From JAKEHA01 sp035687255 (GTDB lineage Bacteria; Krumholzibacteriota; Krumholzibacteriia; WVZY01; JAKEHA01): a stretch of 7,465 nucleotides of DNA. Positions 6,123 to 7,465 of the stretch are shown piece after piece. The translations under genes and the position numbers were made by a program. The stretch lies in NCBI GenBank assembly GCA_035687255.1, contig DASRYI010000082.1, positions 1-7,465 on the forward strand. The letters run 5' to 3'. How positions within the stretch are numbered: position 1 is the first letter of the stretch; the number at the start of each line of letters is the position of its first letter. The notes under the pieces are model-generated. The model saw only the letters and a program-made list of their open reading frames with translations, was not told the origin of the DNA and searched no databases.

Positions 6123-6998
6123 ATGCGCACGCTTCTGCCCGGTTGCCTGCTGGTGGCGGTTCTGGCAACGGCGTCGTTTGCGGCGACCGCAGACGACGTT
6201 CCGTGGGACCGCGTTCCCGGCGCAAAGGATTTCACCGGGTTCCAACGCCGGGTTGCCGCAACCGTACTGCAAACGTCCTACTGCTACGGCGGGTGCAACG
6301 GCACAATCGCCGAGTGTTTGCGCACCGGTGACCCCATTGCCACTCGACTGGCTGCGTTCGTGTCGCGCCGCGTCATCGTCAATCCCGACGTCGATGTCAT
6401 TCTCAAGGAAGTGGAAAATCGCCGGCGCTCGGCCACCGCACCCGACACATTGCACGTGGATCTTTCGCAGTTGCTTCCGGCCGGGAATCCATCCGCCTCG
6501 GTTGAGGTGCTGATGTACGGAGATTTCGACTGCCCCTACTGTCACGAAGCCGCCACGGCCCTGCGCGAGTTGAGCGTGGCCTACCCGGATTCGTTCTCGT
6601 TCTGGTTCAAGCCCTATCCGCTGTCTCAGGACCCGTACGCACTTCCCGCCGCGATTGCCTACCTCGCCGCCGAACGCCAGGGCCGGGGATGGGACATGTT
6701 CGAAGGATTGTTCTCACACACGCGGGAGCTGGATACCCAGACGTTGCAGGACATCGCCGACGCGTCCGGCCTCGATCTCAAGCAGTACCGCGCGGACATC
6801 AAGGATCCCGCTCTGTCACAGCGCGTGCGCACCGACAAGGCGGAGGCAGTGGCGTGCGGATTTCACAAGATGCCCGGCATTCTCATCAACGGCAAGCCTT
6901 ACCACGGCAGCCTGTCGAAGGCCGAACTGTGGGATCGCATCCAGGAAGAACGCGAGCTGGTGGCGCGGCGGCATCCCGCTGAGAAGAGCGGCGGTTAG
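6123..6998 (+). CDS. Exported DsbA-like thioredoxin-fold protein with N-terminal Cys-rich region
   Basis: This 291-residue protein begins with a clear signal peptide (MRTLLPGCLLVAVLATASFA, cleavage probably near Ala21-Ala23), so it should act in the periplasm. The C-terminal two-thirds is a DsbA/DsbC-type thioredoxin domain. EVLMYGDFDCPYCHEAA carries the redox motif CPYC at 137-140, an all-helical insert covers about 170-240, and MPGILINGKPYHG carries the cis-proline at Pro251. The CPYC centre is consistent with thiol oxidation or disulfide reshuffling of secreted proteins. Between the signal peptide and this domain lies a helical stretch with Cys54, Cys58 and Cys65 (SYCYGGCNGTIAEC), followed by an FVSRRVIVNPDVDVILKEV segment, loosely like the CcmH/NrfF family. 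Its role is not known. Spacing of 57 bp from the SGNH gene suggests possible co-transcription. The ATG at 6123 is the only sensible start, although its Shine-Dalgarno is poor. Confidence 0.87.
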   Translation: MRTLLPGCLLVAVLATASFAATADDVPWDRVPGAKDFTGFQRRVAATVLQTSYCYGGCNGTIAECLRTGDPIATRLAAFVSRRVIVNPDVDVILKEVENRRRSATAPDTLHVDLSQLLPAGNPSASVEVLMYGDFDCPYCHEAATALRELSVAYPDSFSFWFKPYPLSQDPYALPAAIAYLAAERQGRGWDMFEGLFSHTRELDTQTLQDIADASGLDLKQYRADIKDPALSQRVRTDKAEAVACGFHKMPGILINGKPYHGSLSKAELWDRIQEERELVARRHPAEKSGG

Positions 6999-7002
6999 TC
7001 GT

Positions 7003-7465
7003 CTACCGGCCGGCCATAGATGGAGCCGCGCCCAGCGGCCCGGAGTAGTCGGTCCCGGACGCGGTGCAGATCCGGTAGTTGCTCACCGGTGTGCCGTCCG
7101 ACGTCGTCACCCTGGTGATCCCCAGCCATTGGAGCGACGCGGTGACGGTAACTCCGGCATCGGCTGTTGCCGCCGCAAACGACTTTGCGCCCGCATCGAT
7201 CGGAGCCGCCACCCGGTTGAACCGGCAGAAGAGAGGGACTTCCCAGTCATTCTCGAAGGTCGAGCCCGAATTGTAGTTCTCTATGAAGAAGTAGGGATCA
7301 TGGTAATCGGTGCGGGGACCGACGTAGGCTTCCGCGGTCGGGCTGTACGTCGATGAGCCGTCGCTTGTAAAACGGTAGTGCAGCTTGACGTACACGTACC
7401 CCGGTTGTCCGTCGAGCAGCGAGTCATCCACCTCGACCGTGAAATCGTCGAGCCATTCGACCTTG
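7003..7465 (-). CDS. Partial CDS: C-terminal part of a beta-rich, probably secreted protein of unknown function
   Basis: The frame is open from the window edge to a TAG at 7003-7005, giving the last 153 residues of a longer protein whose start lies outside. Within the window the first possible start would be a GTG at 7431, but the frame continues upstream with protein-like sequence (KVEWLDDFTVEV), so this is the 3' end of a larger gene. The fragment is rich in Thr, Ser, Tyr, Asp and aromatics in alternating beta-strand patterns (YVYVKLHYRF, GVTVTASLQW), with few Lys and two cysteines. That composition is common in extracellular beta-sandwich or surface proteins. I recognise no named domain. 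It converges with the DsbA-like gene with only four bases between the stop codons. Confidence 0.65.
   Translation of the reverse strand, partial: KVEWLDDFTVEVDDSLLDGQPGYVYVKLHYRFTSDGSSTYSPTAEAYVGPRTDYHDPYFFIENYNSGSTFENDWEVPLFCRFNRVAAPIDAGAKSFAAATADAGVTVTASLQWLGITRVTTSDGTPVSNYRICTASGTDYSGPLGAAPSMAGR

Noticed and set aside
6135..6146. A lipobox-like LPGC (residues 5-8) in the DsbA-like protein that might suggest a lipoprotein.
   Set aside because: The cysteine is at residue 8, before the hydrophobic core, where a lipoprotein signal needs it after the core. A normal signal peptidase I site near residues 21-23 fits better.
1..7465. tRNA, rRNA, CRISPR array, insertion sequence ends, toxin-antitoxin or phage genes.
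   Set aside because: I looked for clover-leaf patterns, spaced direct repeats, transposase motifs and small paired genes and saw none. The gaps between genes are all under 150 bp.

Overview
The window is bacterial chromosome, high in G+C by eye (not counted), densely coded, with third codon positions strongly biased to G and C. It holds seven protein genes and no RNA gene, insertion sequence, CRISPR array or phage gene that I can see. The exported DsbA-like protein and the membrane-anchored SGNH protein suggest a diderm (Gram-negative-type) bacterium, perhaps an under-sampled lineage such as those known mainly from soil, sediment or marine metagenomes. That placement is a guess from protein style, not a phylogenetic result.

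Left block (1-3241, + strand): an AT-rich leader with a 16-bp near-palindrome is followed by three co-directional redox genes. These are an OsmC-family protein (147-728), a two-Rossmann NAD(P)H/FAD monooxygenase-like flavoprotein (805-2052) and a single-Rossmann FAD-dependent oxidoreductase of the geranylgeranyl reductase/PHBH-like group (2072-3241). The last two are 19 bp apart. An 11-bp perfect stem-loop sits in the 76-bp gap between the first two. The likely theme is NAD(P)H-driven oxidation of a small organic molecule with a peroxide/thiol-type protective protein alongside. The substrate is unknown.

Middle block (3283-6065): a GT-C integral-membrane glycosyltransferase (- strand) converges on the redox block through a GC-rich hairpin. 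It is transcribed divergently from a membrane-anchored SGNH/GDSL-type hydrolase or acyltransferase (+ strand) across a 53-bp gap. Together they suggest cell-envelope glycan modification: a lipid-linked sugar transfer, and an ester (acyl/acetyl) transfer or removal outside the inner membrane.

Right block (6123-7465): an exported DsbA-like thioredoxin-fold protein with an unusual N-terminal three-cysteine region weakly reminiscent of CcmH follows the SGNH gene after 57 bp. It converges with the 3' end of a beta-rich, probably secreted protein of unknown function that runs out of the window on the - strand.

Most intergenic gaps carry CCGGC/GCCGG-cored inverted repeats, and two of them share an identical 11-mer. 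Nothing here is a clearly new system. The points most worth following are the three-gene redox cassette, the cysteine-rich N-terminus of the DsbA-like protein, the atypical SGNH catalytic motifs and the recurrent intergenic hairpins.
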